A stretch of 64,000 nucleotides of DNA from the NCBI GenBank assembly GCA_024349765.1, contig AP026074.1, forward strand, positions 124,001-188,000, in the 5' to 3' direction. The notes beneath the pieces were generated by a model. It saw only the letters and a list, made by a program, of their open reading frames with translations. It was not told the DNA's origin and did no database searches. Every line of letters starts with the position of its first letter. The first letter of the stretch is position 1. Made by a program: the position numbers and the translations under genes. The stretch is from Streptomyces nigrescens (GTDB taxonomy: Bacteria > Actinomycetota > Actinomycetes > Streptomycetales > Streptomycetaceae). Positions 50,830-59,316 of the stretch are shown here, piece by piece.

Positions 50830-51224
50830 GGGGAGTTGCCGCCGGCTGCGCGCTCCTCAGCGCGGTGGCCCATCTCCTCCTCGTCCCCGAACATCTCAAA
50901 GAAACGCCGTACATGGGAATCCTGTTCGCCATCGGCAGTGTGGCGCTCCTCGTTGCCGCGGCAGGTCTCGCGCGGCGCAACCCCGTACCGGCGTGGCTGC
51001 TCGGCACGTTGGTCAGCGGTGGCATGGTCCTCGGCTTCGCGTTGTCCCGTACCGTCGGGCTGCCCGACTACCAGGAAGAAGGCTGGGATCCCCCTTACGG
51101 CGTCCTGTGCATGGTCGCCGAAGTGGTGTTCATCATCGCCTTCGTCGCCTGGTGCGGTGTGGCGAAGACGCCGACCCCGCCCGCTGAGGTCACCCACCCC
51201 ACCGCATCCGTACACGCTCAGTAG
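50799..51224 (+). CDS. Small four-helix membrane protein, unknown
   Basis: 141 residues with about four hydrophobic helices (GVAAGCALLSAVAHLLLVPEHL, MGILFAIGSVALLVAAAGLA, PAWLLGTLVSGGMVLGFALS, CMVAEVVFIIAFVAWCGVA). It starts inside the 3' end of the kinase gene. HLLLVPEHLKETPYMGILF resembles a DUF4386-like or DoxX-like pattern, but not enough to name. It is possibly the third member of the exporter/kinase unit. Confidence 0.65.
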   Translation: MSSHTVEASLRGVAAGCALLSAVAHLLLVPEHLKETPYMGILFAIGSVALLVAAAGLARRNPVPAWLLGTLVSGGMVLGFALSRTVGLPDYQEEGWDPPYGVLCMVAEVVFIIAFVAWCGVAKTPTPPAEVTHPTASVHAQ

Positions 51225-51341
51225 CCACGGCCGGCATGTCGTGACCGTGGCAAGGGAGCGGTGACCCGGAGGGAGAATGAATGCGTGGTCTTCCATAACC
51301 GCCGGGCAATCCCCTGGCCGGGGCGGACCGTAGACAAGGGT

Positions 51342-52013
51342 ATGCAGAGGTTGCAGCTCCCGGTCGGACGCATCCCCGACGAGGCGCTGCTCGCTGGCCT
51401 GGCCACGGGTGATCCGGAGCTCGCCGTCACGTTCGTACGGCGGTTCCAGCACACGGTCTTCGGCGTCGCGCTCGCGGTCACCCGCGATGCGCAGCTCGCC
51501 GAGGACATCGCCCAGCAGACCTTCGAGCGTGCGTGGCGGCACGCGCAGGTCTACGACTCGCGCCGCGGATCGGTGACGACCTGGCTGACGACCATTGCCC
51601 ACAACCTCGCCATCGACGCCGTCCGGTCGCGTCGGCCCGAGCCGGTGGCCCCCGAGGACCTCGACGCGCTCCTCGGCGCGGTGACCGACACCCCCGAGGA
51701 TCGGGCGCTCGCGGACGAGGCGTCGGCCGCCCTGCGGGCCGCGGTGGCGCAGTTGCCGGGCGAACAGGCCCGCGCCCTGGTGATGGCGGGCATCTACGGG
51801 ATGACCGCTCAGCAGGTCGCCGACCGGGAGCACATCCCGCTGGGTACCGCCAAGACCCGGATCCGGACCGCCATGGGCAAACTGCGGACCACTCTCACCT
51901 CGCCGGGCCCCGGATCCGCGAACTCCACGGTCCACCCCACGCATCCGAATCCCGCACCTGCGAATCCCGCCGATCCGCATCCCGCGTCTCCGAAGCGAAG
52001 CGGCCATGAATGA
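51342..52013 (+). CDS. ECF RNA polymerase sigma factor
   Basis: About 223 residues. Region 2 (AVTFVRRFQHTVFGVALAVTRDAQLAEDIAQQTFERAWRHAQVYDSRRGSVTTWLTTIAHNLAIDAVRSRR) and region 4 (LPGEQARALVMAGIYGMTAQQVADREHIPLGTAKTRIRTAMGKL) are complete. A Pro/Ala/Asn-rich tail (NPAPANPADPHPASP) follows. ATG (MQRLQLPVG) is preferred; a GTG at 51261 would add 27 poorly conserved residues. The 3' end overlaps the anti-sigma gene, so the two are co-translated. Confidence 0.92.
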   Translation: MQRLQLPVGRIPDEALLAGLATGDPELAVTFVRRFQHTVFGVALAVTRDAQLAEDIAQQTFERAWRHAQVYDSRRGSVTTWLTTIAHNLAIDAVRSRRPEPVAPEDLDALLGAVTDTPEDRALADEASAALRAAVAQLPGEQARALVMAGIYGMTAQQVADREHIPLGTAKTRIRTAMGKLRTTLTSPGPGSANSTVHPTHPNPAPANPADPHPASPKRSGHE

Positions 52014-52770
52014 GGCGGCCATGAACAAGGACCTGACCTGCGAACAGCTGCACGAGACCGGTGCCGAGCTGGCCCTCGGCGTGCTCTCGGGCCGGGAGCG
52101 GGCCGAGGCGGCCGCTCACCTGGACCGTTGCGCGGACTGTCGGGAGTACATCGAGCAGCTCGCCCTCGCCGGCGACGGGCTGCTGTCCCTCCTGCCCGGC
52201 CGCGAGCCGCCGGCCGGTTTCGAGACCCGGGTGGCGCGACGGCTGACCCGGCTCCAGGCCGCGCGGGACGGACGCGAGCCCGCGCGCAGTTCCGGGCTCC
52301 GCCGCACGGGACTCCGCAGAGGCGTACGGCTACGGGTCGCGTCCGCCGCGGCGGTACTCGCGCTGGGCTTCGGGTTCGGCGGCTGGGCCGTCGGTACCGC
52401 CATCGAGAACCTGGCCGCCGGCCCTGCGCCGTCCGTCCAGGCCGGGGCGGGAATGCTGCGGGCGAATATGACCGCAGCCGGTACGAACCCTCCACAACGG
52501 GTCGGCGAGATCTACGCCCATCCCGGACCACGCGGCTGGGTCTTCATGTCCGTCGACCTCGCCGACGCCGGCATCCGGTACAGCGGAAAGGCCACCTGCA
52601 CACTGGAGCGCACCGACGGCACGACCGTCCGGCTCGGCACCTTCAACCTCCGCAACGGCTACGCCTACTGGGGCACCCCGGCCTCCGTGAACCCCTCCAC
52701 GCTCTCGGGCGCCCGCCTCACCTCGACCGACGGCCACGTCCTCGCCACCGCGCACTTCACTGCCCGGTGA
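52006..52770 (+). CDS. Membrane-anchored zinc-finger anti-sigma factor
   Basis: 254 residues. The ZAS zinc-binding motif is in AAHLDRCADCREYIEQL (His-x3-Cys-x2-Cys). One transmembrane helix follows (VASAAAVLALGFGFGGWAVGTAI, near residue 115), with an extracytoplasmic beta-rich domain (GEIYAHPGPRGWVFMSVDLADAG). It would hold the co-translated ECF sigma factor at the membrane until a signal releases it. The start ATG lies 8 nt inside the sigma gene. The external domain is not a known sensor to my eye. Confidence 0.9.
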   Translation: MNEAAMNKDLTCEQLHETGAELALGVLSGRERAEAAAHLDRCADCREYIEQLALAGDGLLSLLPGREPPAGFETRVARRLTRLQAARDGREPARSSGLRRTGLRRGVRLRVASAAAVLALGFGFGGWAVGTAIENLAAGPAPSVQAGAGMLRANMTAAGTNPPQRVGEIYAHPGPRGWVFMSVDLADAGIRYSGKATCTLERTDGTTVRLGTFNLRNGYAYWGTPASVNPSTLSGARLTSTDGHVLATAHFTAR

Positions 52771-52921
52771 TCACTCCCGGCGGAGCGGCCTCCGCACGGG
52801 GAGACAGACGTTGCAGCCTCACCCCTGGCAACGTGACGCTACGCCCGATCCGGTGACACCGTGCATAGCGGCGTGCTGCCATGGGGATGCCATGCGGGCC
52901 GGAACCGGTCTTCAGAAAGGC

Positions 52922-53122
52922 ATGATCATGCAGGTCAGCGTAGGTGACAGACTGCTCATCCACGGGCGCATCGTCGGGCAGCGCGACCGGACAGCCGAGG
53001 TCATCGAGGTGCTGGGAGCGAACGGCGGCCCGCCGTATCGGGTGCGCTTCGAGGACGGTCACGAGACCATCATGTCTCCTGGCCCGGACACCGTGGTCCG
53101 GCCTTTCGCGGCCGAAGCGTGA
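52922..53122 (+). CDS. DUF1918 small protein
   Basis: 66 residues: VGDRLLIHGRIVGQRDRTAEVIEVLGANGGPPYRVRFEDGHETIMSPGPDTVV matches the SH3-like DUF1918 family, common and uncharacterised in actinobacteria. AAAGG precedes two candidate starts (52922 and 52928); the later ATG (MQVSVGD) has the better spacing. Confidence 0.85.
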   Translation: MIMQVSVGDRLLIHGRIVGQRDRTAEVIEVLGANGGPPYRVRFEDGHETIMSPGPDTVVRPFAAEA

Positions 53123-53419
53123 GGCCGTCGCGACGCTGAGCCGTCGATCGGACGGGCCGTGGAGGCGTCGAGGCGTGGAGGCGTCGAGTCGTCGAGCCGT
53201 CAGCGCCGCGTCATTGACACGACGGCACCCCTCAGACGCCTCTTCTCCCCGTCCTTGCCCCTGTCCCCGTTCGGGTCACCGCGAGCAGAGCCATGTCATC
53301 GGGCACGACGACGGGCAGCGGCTGGAGGTGGCGCACACACCGGCGTCTGACCGTGGTGCGCCCCGCACTCGGTGCCCTCGCGAACCCGCCCCCGCTCTGT
53401 CGTGCCGTCGGCCCGGGAC
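53123..53419. other. Gene-free convergent gap
   Basis: 297 bp between converging genes. At about 53160-53205 there is a short run of imperfect GTCGAG/GGCGTC repeats. No hairpin or gene was convincing. Confidence 0.5.
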
Positions 53420-53851
53420 TCAGCCGAGGTTGTCGCCCCAGCCGCCCTGGATCATCGTTTGGAACGCCCACGTTCCGTCCCGCCTGATCAGGATGTCGGC
53501 GTACCGCAACTGTCGGGTCTCGCCCTGGACTGTCATGGTCGAGTCCGTGAAGACCACGGCGATGGCGGGGGAGAGGAAGACGGGCGTTCGTGTCGACTCG
53601 AACGTGATGTCCTCGCCCCCGTCCCCCATGACATGGGTCATCGTCGCGATGAACCGCTCGCGGTCCCACTGTGCCGAACGGCCGTTTCCGGCCGCGTCGT
53701 CACTCACGAGGTTGAGGGGGAAGGCCGCCATGTCGGCCATCCGCTCGACGTTGCGCTTCGCGCTCTGGGCGTCGTACTCCGCGAACCAGGCGTCCAGGCT
53801 CGCGCGGTCCTCGGCGGTCGGGACATAGCCGGTCCGGGGCAGAACGGTCAC
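53420..53851 (-). CDS. SnoaL/NTF2-like protein
   Basis: 143 residues with the cone-shaped alpha+beta NTF2-like pattern: an N-terminal helix pair (AEDRASLDAWFAEYDAQSAKRNVERMADMAAFP), a Trp-Asp-Arg-Glu helix, then strands ending in RQLRYADILIRRDGTWAFQTMIQGGWG. GTG start. Members serve as cyclases, isomerases or dehydratases, or have no known role. An inverted repeat of the same motif found at the ArsR promoter lies upstream, which hints at co-regulation. Confidence 0.8.
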   Translation of the reverse strand: MTVLPRTGYVPTAEDRASLDAWFAEYDAQSAKRNVERMADMAAFPLNLVSDDAAGNGRSAQWDRERFIATMTHVMGDGGEDITFESTRTPVFLSPAIAVVFTDSTMTVQGETRQLRYADILIRRDGTWAFQTMIQGGWGDNLG

Positions 53852-53912
53852 GCTGGCTCCTCCTCTTCAAGGCTTTCGGGCACGCGTCGCGTACGCACGC
53901 ATCGAGAGCTCA

Positions 53913-53966
53913 TCAAGTTTGACTACGAAGGAGGGTAAGTGCTGTGCGTGGTCTAGTCAAAGTTGA
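53913..53966 (-). promoter_or_regulatory. Inverted repeat related to the ArsR site
   Basis: TCAAGTTTGACTA (53913-53925) and TAGTCAAAGTTGA (53954-53966) match as reverse complements at 12 of 13 positions with a 28-bp spacer. AAGTTTGAC also occurs (inverted) at 55216-55228, and TACTTTGACTGG in the tandem array near the ArsR gene. Confidence 0.6.
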
Positions 53967-54042
53967 ATAGAAGAGAAGTGGCGGCGGCCCAGTCGTTGGG
54001 TGTGGGCGTGGTACGCATGCGGGCCACCGGACGCGGCCGTCA

Positions 54043-54071
54043 GGAGCCGCAAGGCAGCCTCTTGCGGCTCC
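54043..54071 (-). terminator. Terminator hairpin of the oxidoreductase gene
   Basis: GGAGCCGCAAG (54043-54053) and CTTGCGGCTCC (54061-54071) form an 11-bp perfect stem with a 7-nt loop, about 30 bp past the oxidoreductase stop codon. Confidence 0.7.
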
Positions 54072-54101
54072 GGCCCGTTCGCCCGATCTGCGCAATAAGG
54101 C

Positions 54102-55103
54102 TCAGTGGTCGACGGTGACGACGATCTTGCCTACCTGGGTGCCCGCTTCCAGGTAGCGGTGGGCTTCGGCGATGTCGTCCAAGGGGAAGGTGCGGTCCAT
54201 GAGGGGGCGGAACGCGCCGGTGCGCAGGCCGGAGGAGACGAACGCGACGGCGCGGCGCAGGCGTTCCGGGTCGGCGGTGGTCTCCTGCGTGACGGTGTAG
54301 GTGCGCATGTTCAGGGCGGGCATGCCGAGTTCGAACCCCGGGTAGGGGGTCGGATCGCCGCTCAGTGCGCCGTACAGGAAGAGCGTGCCGTCCGGGGCGA
54401 CCGCCTTGGCCAGGTCCACGACGCCGGGGCCGGCGATGGCGTCGAAGACGAACTCGGCACCCCGGCCTCCGGTCAGGTCGAGCACTCGCGCGGTGACGTC
54501 CTCCTCGTCGGTGACGATCACGTCGGCCGCCCCCGCCTTGAGCAGCGCGTCCTTCTTGGCGCCGGTGCGGGTGGTCGCGATGGGCACCGCCCCGACGCGG
54601 TGGGCGATCTGGATCGCGGCGAGCCCGACACTGCTGGAGGCCGCGGTCAGTACGACCGTGTCCCCGGCACGCATCCCGCCGACCTCCACCAGCGCCCCGT
54701 ACGCGGTCAGGTACGGCATCCATACCGCTGCGCCCCCGACCGCGTCGAGCTCGTCGGGGCGGTGTACCACCGCGGACGCGGGGACGAGTGCGCGCTCGGC
54801 GTAGACGCCGTAGTCGTTCATCGAGAACGCGGGCACCACGCTGACCTGCTGGCCGACCTCGAATCCGGTCACGTGCGTGCCGACGGCCTCGACCACGCCT
54901 GCGGCCTCGGTGCCGAGCCGGGCGGGGAACTCCCTTACGGGTTCGATGTAGTTGCCGTCGCGGAACAGCACCTCGGCACGGTTGAGGCCGATCGCGTCGA
55001 CCCGGATCAGCAGCTCACCCGGGCCGGGTGTGCCGACCTCCAGGTCCTCCAGCCGCAGGACCTCCGGGCCACCGTGCTCATGGAACCGCACTGTTCTGGT
55101 CAT
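54102..55103 (-). CDS. Quinone-oxidoreductase-like MDR dehydrogenase
   Basis: 333 residues, medium-chain reductase without structural-zinc cysteines: GGPEVLRLEDLEVGTPGPGELLIRVDAIGLNRAE, the dinucleotide-binding TAASSSVGLAAIQIAHRVGAVPIATTRT and the ending HRYLEAGTQVGKIVVTVDH. It probably reduces quinones or enones with NADPH. It is divergent from an ArsR-type gene across a 17-bp tandem-repeat array and is terminated by a clear hairpin. Confidence 0.92.
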   Translation of the reverse strand: MTRTVRFHEHGGPEVLRLEDLEVGTPGPGELLIRVDAIGLNRAEVLFRDGNYIEPVREFPARLGTEAAGVVEAVGTHVTGFEVGQQVSVVPAFSMNDYGVYAERALVPASAVVHRPDELDAVGGAAVWMPYLTAYGALVEVGGMRAGDTVVLTAASSSVGLAAIQIAHRVGAVPIATTRTGAKKDALLKAGAADVIVTDEEDVTARVLDLTGGRGAEFVFDAIAGPGVVDLAKAVAPDGTLFLYGALSGDPTPYPGFELGMPALNMRTYTVTQETTADPERLRRAVAFVSSGLRTGAFRPLMDRTFPLDDIAEAHRYLEAGTQVGKIVVTVDH

Positions 55104-55235
55104 CGTGCATCCCCCTGTTCATGGACGTGAGTTGCGACCCGCGTGCGTGGTCGGCGAGACAACTGCCGCAACCGCGCCGCCGTGTCGGGCCTCACTCAAG
55201 CGGAAGGTACGACAGCTGTCAAACTTCGACACGGA

Positions 55236-55303
55236 TCGTACTTTGACTGGTGTCATACTTTGATGGATGTCGTATGTTGATGGGTGTCAGGCTTTGCTGG
55301 ACT
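55236..55303. repeat. 17-bp tandem repeats, probable ArsR operator array
   Basis: Four consecutive 17-bp units (55236-55252, 55253-55269, 55270-55286, 55287-55303) share TC-x-TA-x-(T/G)TTGA-x-GG-x-TG. They lie upstream of the ArsR gene in the divergent region. An inverted copy of the core (TGTCAAACTTCG) precedes the array at about 55217. Confidence 0.7.
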
Positions 55304-55334
55304 TCGTAGGACGAGCGTGGGAGGTCAACGCGCG

Positions 55335-55673
55335 ATGGCGGTAGCACGACGGAGCGGGCCGGAGCGGGTCCCGTCCCACCCGGACATCCGGGAGATCAGC
55401 CTGCAGCAGGTGCTTGAGGCCCTGGTCGACCCGATACGCCGGCGGATCGTCCGCGAGTTGTACGCCGCTCGCCGGGAGCTCGCCTGCGGCACGATCGACC
55501 TGCCGGTCAGCAAGTCCACGGCCACCCACCACTTCCACGTTCTGCGCGAGGCCGGTCTCATCAGGCAGTACTACGCCGGTACTTCCCGCATGAACGCACT
55601 GCGCAGCGAGGAGTTCGAGCAAGCCTTTCCGGGGCTTCTCCGCGCCCTCATGGAGCAGCGCGAGCGGGAATGA
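55335..55673 (+). CDS. ArsR-family winged-helix regulator
   Basis: 112 residues: QQVLEALVDPIRRRIVRELYAARRELACGTIDLPVSKSTATHHFHVLREAGLIRQYYAGTSRMNALR, with the typical recognition helix KSTATHHFHVLREAGL. No metal-binding CxC pair is present in the alpha-3 helix, so a small-molecule or redox signal is more likely than arsenic. The ATG has GGAGG about 11 nt upstream. It is divergent from the oxidoreductase and is likely its repressor. Confidence 0.9.
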   Translation: MAVARRSGPERVPSHPDIREISLQQVLEALVDPIRRRIVRELYAARRELACGTIDLPVSKSTATHHFHVLREAGLIRQYYAGTSRMNALRSEEFEQAFPGLLRALMEQRERE

Positions 55674-55796
55674 AACCCGGGCCATGGCCGGCGGGCGGTT
55701 CGGGCTGGGCGGCGGTCGGGAGTGGGAAGAAGCAGGGGCAGGTGCGCCCCCGCCTCCTCCCGCTCCCTCTGGTTCCTTCCAGTAGGCGTCCTCGCT

Positions 55797-57791
55797 TTAG
55801 TAGTCGTCCTCGCCGTAGAACTCATGGCGTTCGCTGATGTGCTCGTAGAGCTCGTCGACGAGCGGGGACTCGTCGGCCCACCAGGGGGTACGGGCGGCGG
55901 GTTCAGCGGAGCCGCCGGTGACCAGCGAGGGATCGACGGCGTCCATCCACGGGAACGCCTCCTCGTCGTCGAGTTCCTCGGCATCGATCTCGCTGAGCCG
56001 GCGGATCATGGGGACGGGCACGGTCGACTGCTGGTGCCGCACCATCCAGGTGTTGCGGAAGAAGTCGAACTGCAGGTGGTAGCAGTCGTCCGATTCGCTG
56101 AAGACGATCGGGGGGACGAGGAAGTGCGCCGCACCGACCGTGGCCGCGACGTCGATGTAATTGTCGGGAGTCCCGCCGGAATTCCAGCACGCGGCGAAGT
56201 TCACGGGCGTCAGCGGGTCTTTGCTGAGGATGTGTATCTGGTTGCCCCGGATCACGAACTTTTCCGGGTCGAGGACCACGTCCTCGCCGAGCATCAGGAT
56301 CGGCGCCGGCATGATGTGCGCCTTGGCGAAGGACTGAGCGCGCTCGTAGAGATCGACGATCTCATCGAAACGCGTGGCGTCGAACCTGCCGAAGTCATGG
56401 AACGGGCAGCACACGTTGTCCGTTTCTTCCCCATCCGGGAAGAAGGCCGACTTGTCGAACGACGACACGGGCGAGGACGACGGTATCGACGAGTCCGAGG
56501 GACCCGGTGAGCCCGATTTCTCGGAGTACTTGGCATTGAGGAAGGCGGGAATCCATGTGCCGTCCGGGCCTTCCGCCTCGACCACCGCCGTGTCGCACAG
56601 ATCGCGGAACGCCGTGTCGCCGAGCTTGCAATTGAAGTAGTCGAGCAGCGTGATCGCGGCGCATTCGGCCAGCGACAGGGTGTCGCTCTTCGGGAACCAG
56701 AAGTCGTAGCCGTTCGCGAGGAAATGCACGCCACGGAACTGCTTGTGGACGAAGGGCTCGCCGGTCTCTCCGGAGGTGAGGCCGTTCCAATGCGCCGCGG
56801 CGACCTGGTTGTAGTAGGCGTCGGCATGGCGGGCGAGCTCGGGAGCGAAGACGCTTTCGCCGGTCCAATAGCAGGCCTTGCTGAACAGCGCGCCGATCTC
56901 GGGATCGTGCGTGACGTCCGGTTCGCTGAAGACGAGTTCGGTCCGCAGGAAGACTTTGCGGCCGTCGCGGAAGGGCGCGCCCTCGTGCTCGTACCGCTGG
57001 TCGAAGATCACGCAGGTGAGGGGCTCGATCTCGGAGACCGCCGGCCCACCGACCAGGTCCAGGGCGGGATCGGCGGAGCCCCCGGTGAGGTAGAGCAGGA
57101 CGGTGTAGCGGGAGACATGTCCGCGGGCGGCGTCGTAGTAGGGCGTATCGCGGTGGTGGTGGAAGTTGCTGTCGCCGGGCTCGAAGCGATTGCAGCGGAA
57201 CACCGGATTCACATGCGAGAAGCCGTCGAGCGTCGCCTCCGGCATCGACGCCGTCACTGCCTTGGTGAGCGCCTCGGCGAGCAGCGCCGAGTGGAAGATG
57301 AAGCGTTCGCCGCCGCGCGAGGAGGCGTTGAGCGGCGGGACGTAGAGGTTGAGCGAGTCGAGCCGTTCCAGGCCGGCGCGGGTGGCATCCGGCAGCCGCA
57401 ACGACAGCGCGTACGCGTCCTGCCCGAGCTCGACGGGCTCGGCGAGCTCCAGATCGAGGGGGACGTCCGCAAACAGGTGGTCCAGCGGAACGATGTTCTC
57501 GAACGTACGGAACGACAGCTCGCGGGGATCGACGAAGACGGCGGCCAGGTGCGGCGCGCCCTCGCTGGGCCGGGCGAACAGCTCGCGCACATCGGCGTCG
57601 ATGCGCTCGGCGTCGACGAAGCGCACCGACTTGTGGCGCGCGGTGGGGTGCCAGGAGACCGACAGCCCGTCGAGCGTCGCTGCGGGCTCGGTGTCGGTCG
57701 CGTCGACCTCGGCGCGGTAGCGGGCGACCTCTTCGCCGGTGGCCTCACCGGTCGAGAGGGCGAAGAATCGGTCGCGGAGTTCGGCGCTCAC
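55797..57791 (-). CDS. Large 2OG-Fe(II) oxygenase-domain protein, unknown role
   Basis: 664 residues. The N-terminal half contains a prolyl-4-hydroxylase-like jelly roll with the iron triad His213-x-Asp215 (NFHHHRDTPYYD), distal His269 (DQRYEHEG) and a basic residue at the 2-oxoglutarate position (Lys279 in RKVFLRTEL). An acidic Ser/Pro linker (about 425-450) leads to a C-terminal region of about 200 residues with two cysteines (CCPFHDFGRFDATRFDEI) and no recognisable family. The start overlaps the stop of a leucine-rich-repeat gene by ATGA, so the two proteins are co-translated. Hydroxylation of a protein or peptide is a reasonable guess; the substrate is unknown. Confidence 0.75.
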   Translation of the reverse strand: MSAELRDRFFALSTGEATGEEVARYRAEVDATDTEPAATLDGLSVSWHPTARHKSVRFVDAERIDADVRELFARPSEGAPHLAAVFVDPRELSFRTFENIVPLDHLFADVPLDLELAEPVELGQDAYALSLRLPDATRAGLERLDSLNLYVPPLNASSRGGERFIFHSALLAEALTKAVTASMPEATLDGFSHVNPVFRCNRFEPGDSNFHHHRDTPYYDAARGHVSRYTVLLYLTGGSADPALDLVGGPAVSEIEPLTCVIFDQRYEHEGAPFRDGRKVFLRTELVFSEPDVTHDPEIGALFSKACYWTGESVFAPELARHADAYYNQVAAAHWNGLTSGETGEPFVHKQFRGVHFLANGYDFWFPKSDTLSLAECAAITLLDYFNCKLGDTAFRDLCDTAVVEAEGPDGTWIPAFLNAKYSEKSGSPGPSDSSIPSSSPVSSFDKSAFFPDGEETDNVCCPFHDFGRFDATRFDEIVDLYERAQSFAKAHIMPAPILMLGEDVVLDPEKFVIRGNQIHILSKDPLTPVNFAACWNSGGTPDNYIDVAATVGAAHFLVPPIVFSESDDCYHLQFDFFRNTWMVRHQQSTVPVPMIRRLSEIDAEELDDEEAFPWMDAVDPSLVTGGSAEPAARTPWWADESPLVDELYEHISERHEFYGEDDY

Positions 57792-58687
57792 ACGCTCCTC
57801 CAGTAGCTGCGCAGGGTGGTCGGGAGCTGAGGGGCGGAGGCGAGCTTCTGCACGCCCGCCTCGGAGACGTCGTCGCGGTACAGCAGGAGGCGCTGGAGCG
57901 AGCCGATGAACGGTGCCGACAGCAGGGCGTCAGCGCCGTCCTCGCCGATGTCGTTGTACCGGAGGTCGAGCTCGATGAGATTCGTCAAACCGCTCAGCGA
58001 GCGCACGCCCTCCGCGGTGACCGCGTTGCACTGGAGGTGCAGGCGCCGCACCGCCGCGAATTGCGGGGATGCGATGAGGGCCGCCAGACCGGAGTCGCCG
58101 ATGGCGCAGTACCGCAGGTCCAGCGTCTCGATCCGGCCGCTCCCGGTCGCGGCCGCGAGGGCCTCGGCACCGGGGTCACCCATGCGGAAGTACGAGAGGT
58201 CGAGGGCGCTGAGCCGGCCGAGGTCGACGCTCGCGAGACCGTCCGCCTCGATGGGCGGCGGCATGAGCGGTCCGTTCTCGTCCCAATGCTCTTCTTCGTG
58301 CCCCCACTCCTCGCCTTCCGGGTCATCACCCGCCTTGATCCGCAATGCGGTCACGAAGGGGCCTTGCAGGGCCTCTGCTATCAACGCGGGTGCCTCGTCG
58401 GACCAATCGACGGCGACCTTCGTGGCGAACCCGTGCCGACGCGCCTCGACGGATACCCCCGACGGCAACTCCGCGTCCCAGCTGTCCTGGTGCTTCTCCG
58501 ACAACAGCTGTATTTTCGACGCCAGTTGCTCGCGCTCGGCGCTGCCCGCCACTCGGGAACGTCGTTCCCATTCGATCAACTTCCCCCGGACATCGCCTCG
58601 TTCGTGCAGCGCGTCGGCATAAGCGCGCCACGCCGCAACGTCGTCGGGATGCTCGCGCAGTCTCTGTTCCAAAGCCGTGGCTTCCAT
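57788..58687 (-). CDS. Leucine-rich-repeat protein with TIGR02996 N-terminal domain
   Basis: 299 residues. Residues about 5-45 (LEQRLREHPDDVAAWRAYADALHERGDVRGKLIEWERR) match the TIGR02996 repeat-companion domain. About five ribonuclease-inhibitor-type leucine-rich repeats follow (LSALDLSYFRMGDPGAEALA, IETLDLRYCAIGDSGLAALI, VRRLHLQCNAVTAEGVRSL, LIELDLRYNDIGEDGADALL). ATG chosen with AGGGTG 8 nt upstream. Such repeats bind proteins, so it could present a partner to the co-translated oxygenase. There is no signal peptide. Confidence 0.85.
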   Translation of the reverse strand: MEATALEQRLREHPDDVAAWRAYADALHERGDVRGKLIEWERRSRVAGSAEREQLASKIQLLSEKHQDSWDAELPSGVSVEARRHGFATKVAVDWSDEAPALIAEALQGPFVTALRIKAGDDPEGEEWGHEEEHWDENGPLMPPPIEADGLASVDLGRLSALDLSYFRMGDPGAEALAAATGSGRIETLDLRYCAIGDSGLAALIASPQFAAVRRLHLQCNAVTAEGVRSLSGLTNLIELDLRYNDIGEDGADALLSAPFIGSLQRLLLYRDDVSEAGVQKLASAPQLPTTLRSYWRSV

Positions 58688-58867
58688 GTGGATCACCCTA
58701 GAGCCGGCCACTGACAATCGAGTTCCGCCCGAGGTCCTTCTCCGCAAGCAGGGCGAGAACTTCACCGTAAGCAGAGCGGGAACTTCACCGTCCCGGCACG
58801 TCGTTGCCCCCGTCCACAGGGCGGACGGGGGCAACGCGGCACCACGTAACGGTGGCTGGTGGCTACC

Positions 58868-59134
58868 TCACTTCCACCAGTACTTCACACCGCGGTGGTG
58901 TGAGCAGGTGCCGCTGGAGTGGCGCGAGTAGGAGTGGCTGTTGTCCTTGCAGCGCGCGGTCTCGTAGCGGTCCGCCGGCCTTTTTCCGGCCTTCCACCCG
59001 CATACGCCGGTGGTGTGGTGCACGCACCTGTGCGCGCTGTTCGTGCGCGGCAGCGTCGTCGACGCTTCCGCCGTGCCGGCGGCCCCGAGAACCAGGGCAA
59101 CGGCAGCCGCAGCGGCGGCGATATGGCTCTTCAA
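58868..59134 (-). CDS. Secreted DUF3761 small protein
   Basis: 88 residues. A signal peptide (about 1-24, ending AGTAEAS) is followed by the DUF3761 pattern: ETARCKDNSHSYSRHSSGTCSHHRGVKYWW. Four cysteines could form two disulfides in the exported protein. The start is TTG, supported by a GGGGGG tract at about 6-nt spacing and by the correct signal-peptide length. Function unknown; no neighbour suggests one. Confidence 0.85.
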   Translation of the reverse strand: MKSHIAAAAAAVALVLGAAGTAEASTTLPRTNSAHRCVHHTTGVCGWKAGKRPADRYETARCKDNSHSYSRHSSGTCSHHRGVKYWWK

Positions 59135-59316
59135 GAATTCCCCCCACAGGAATGGTGCTCAATGGCGCTCAATCGCGCTCTATTTCCGCCGTATCGTACA
59201 TAGGCGGTGAAGTCCGCCACCCGCGGTACGGGAAAAAATCATGGCCGGATTCTCGCCGTAGCTGCGATACGGCGCTCCAGGTGGAGCGGCGCGAAGCCGT
59301 CAGGAGCCGGCGACCG
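59135..59316. other. Upstream region of the DUF3761 gene
   Basis: 182 bp with locally lower GC (about 59150-59260), consistent with a promoter for the secreted protein. No operator dyad stands out. Confidence 0.4.
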
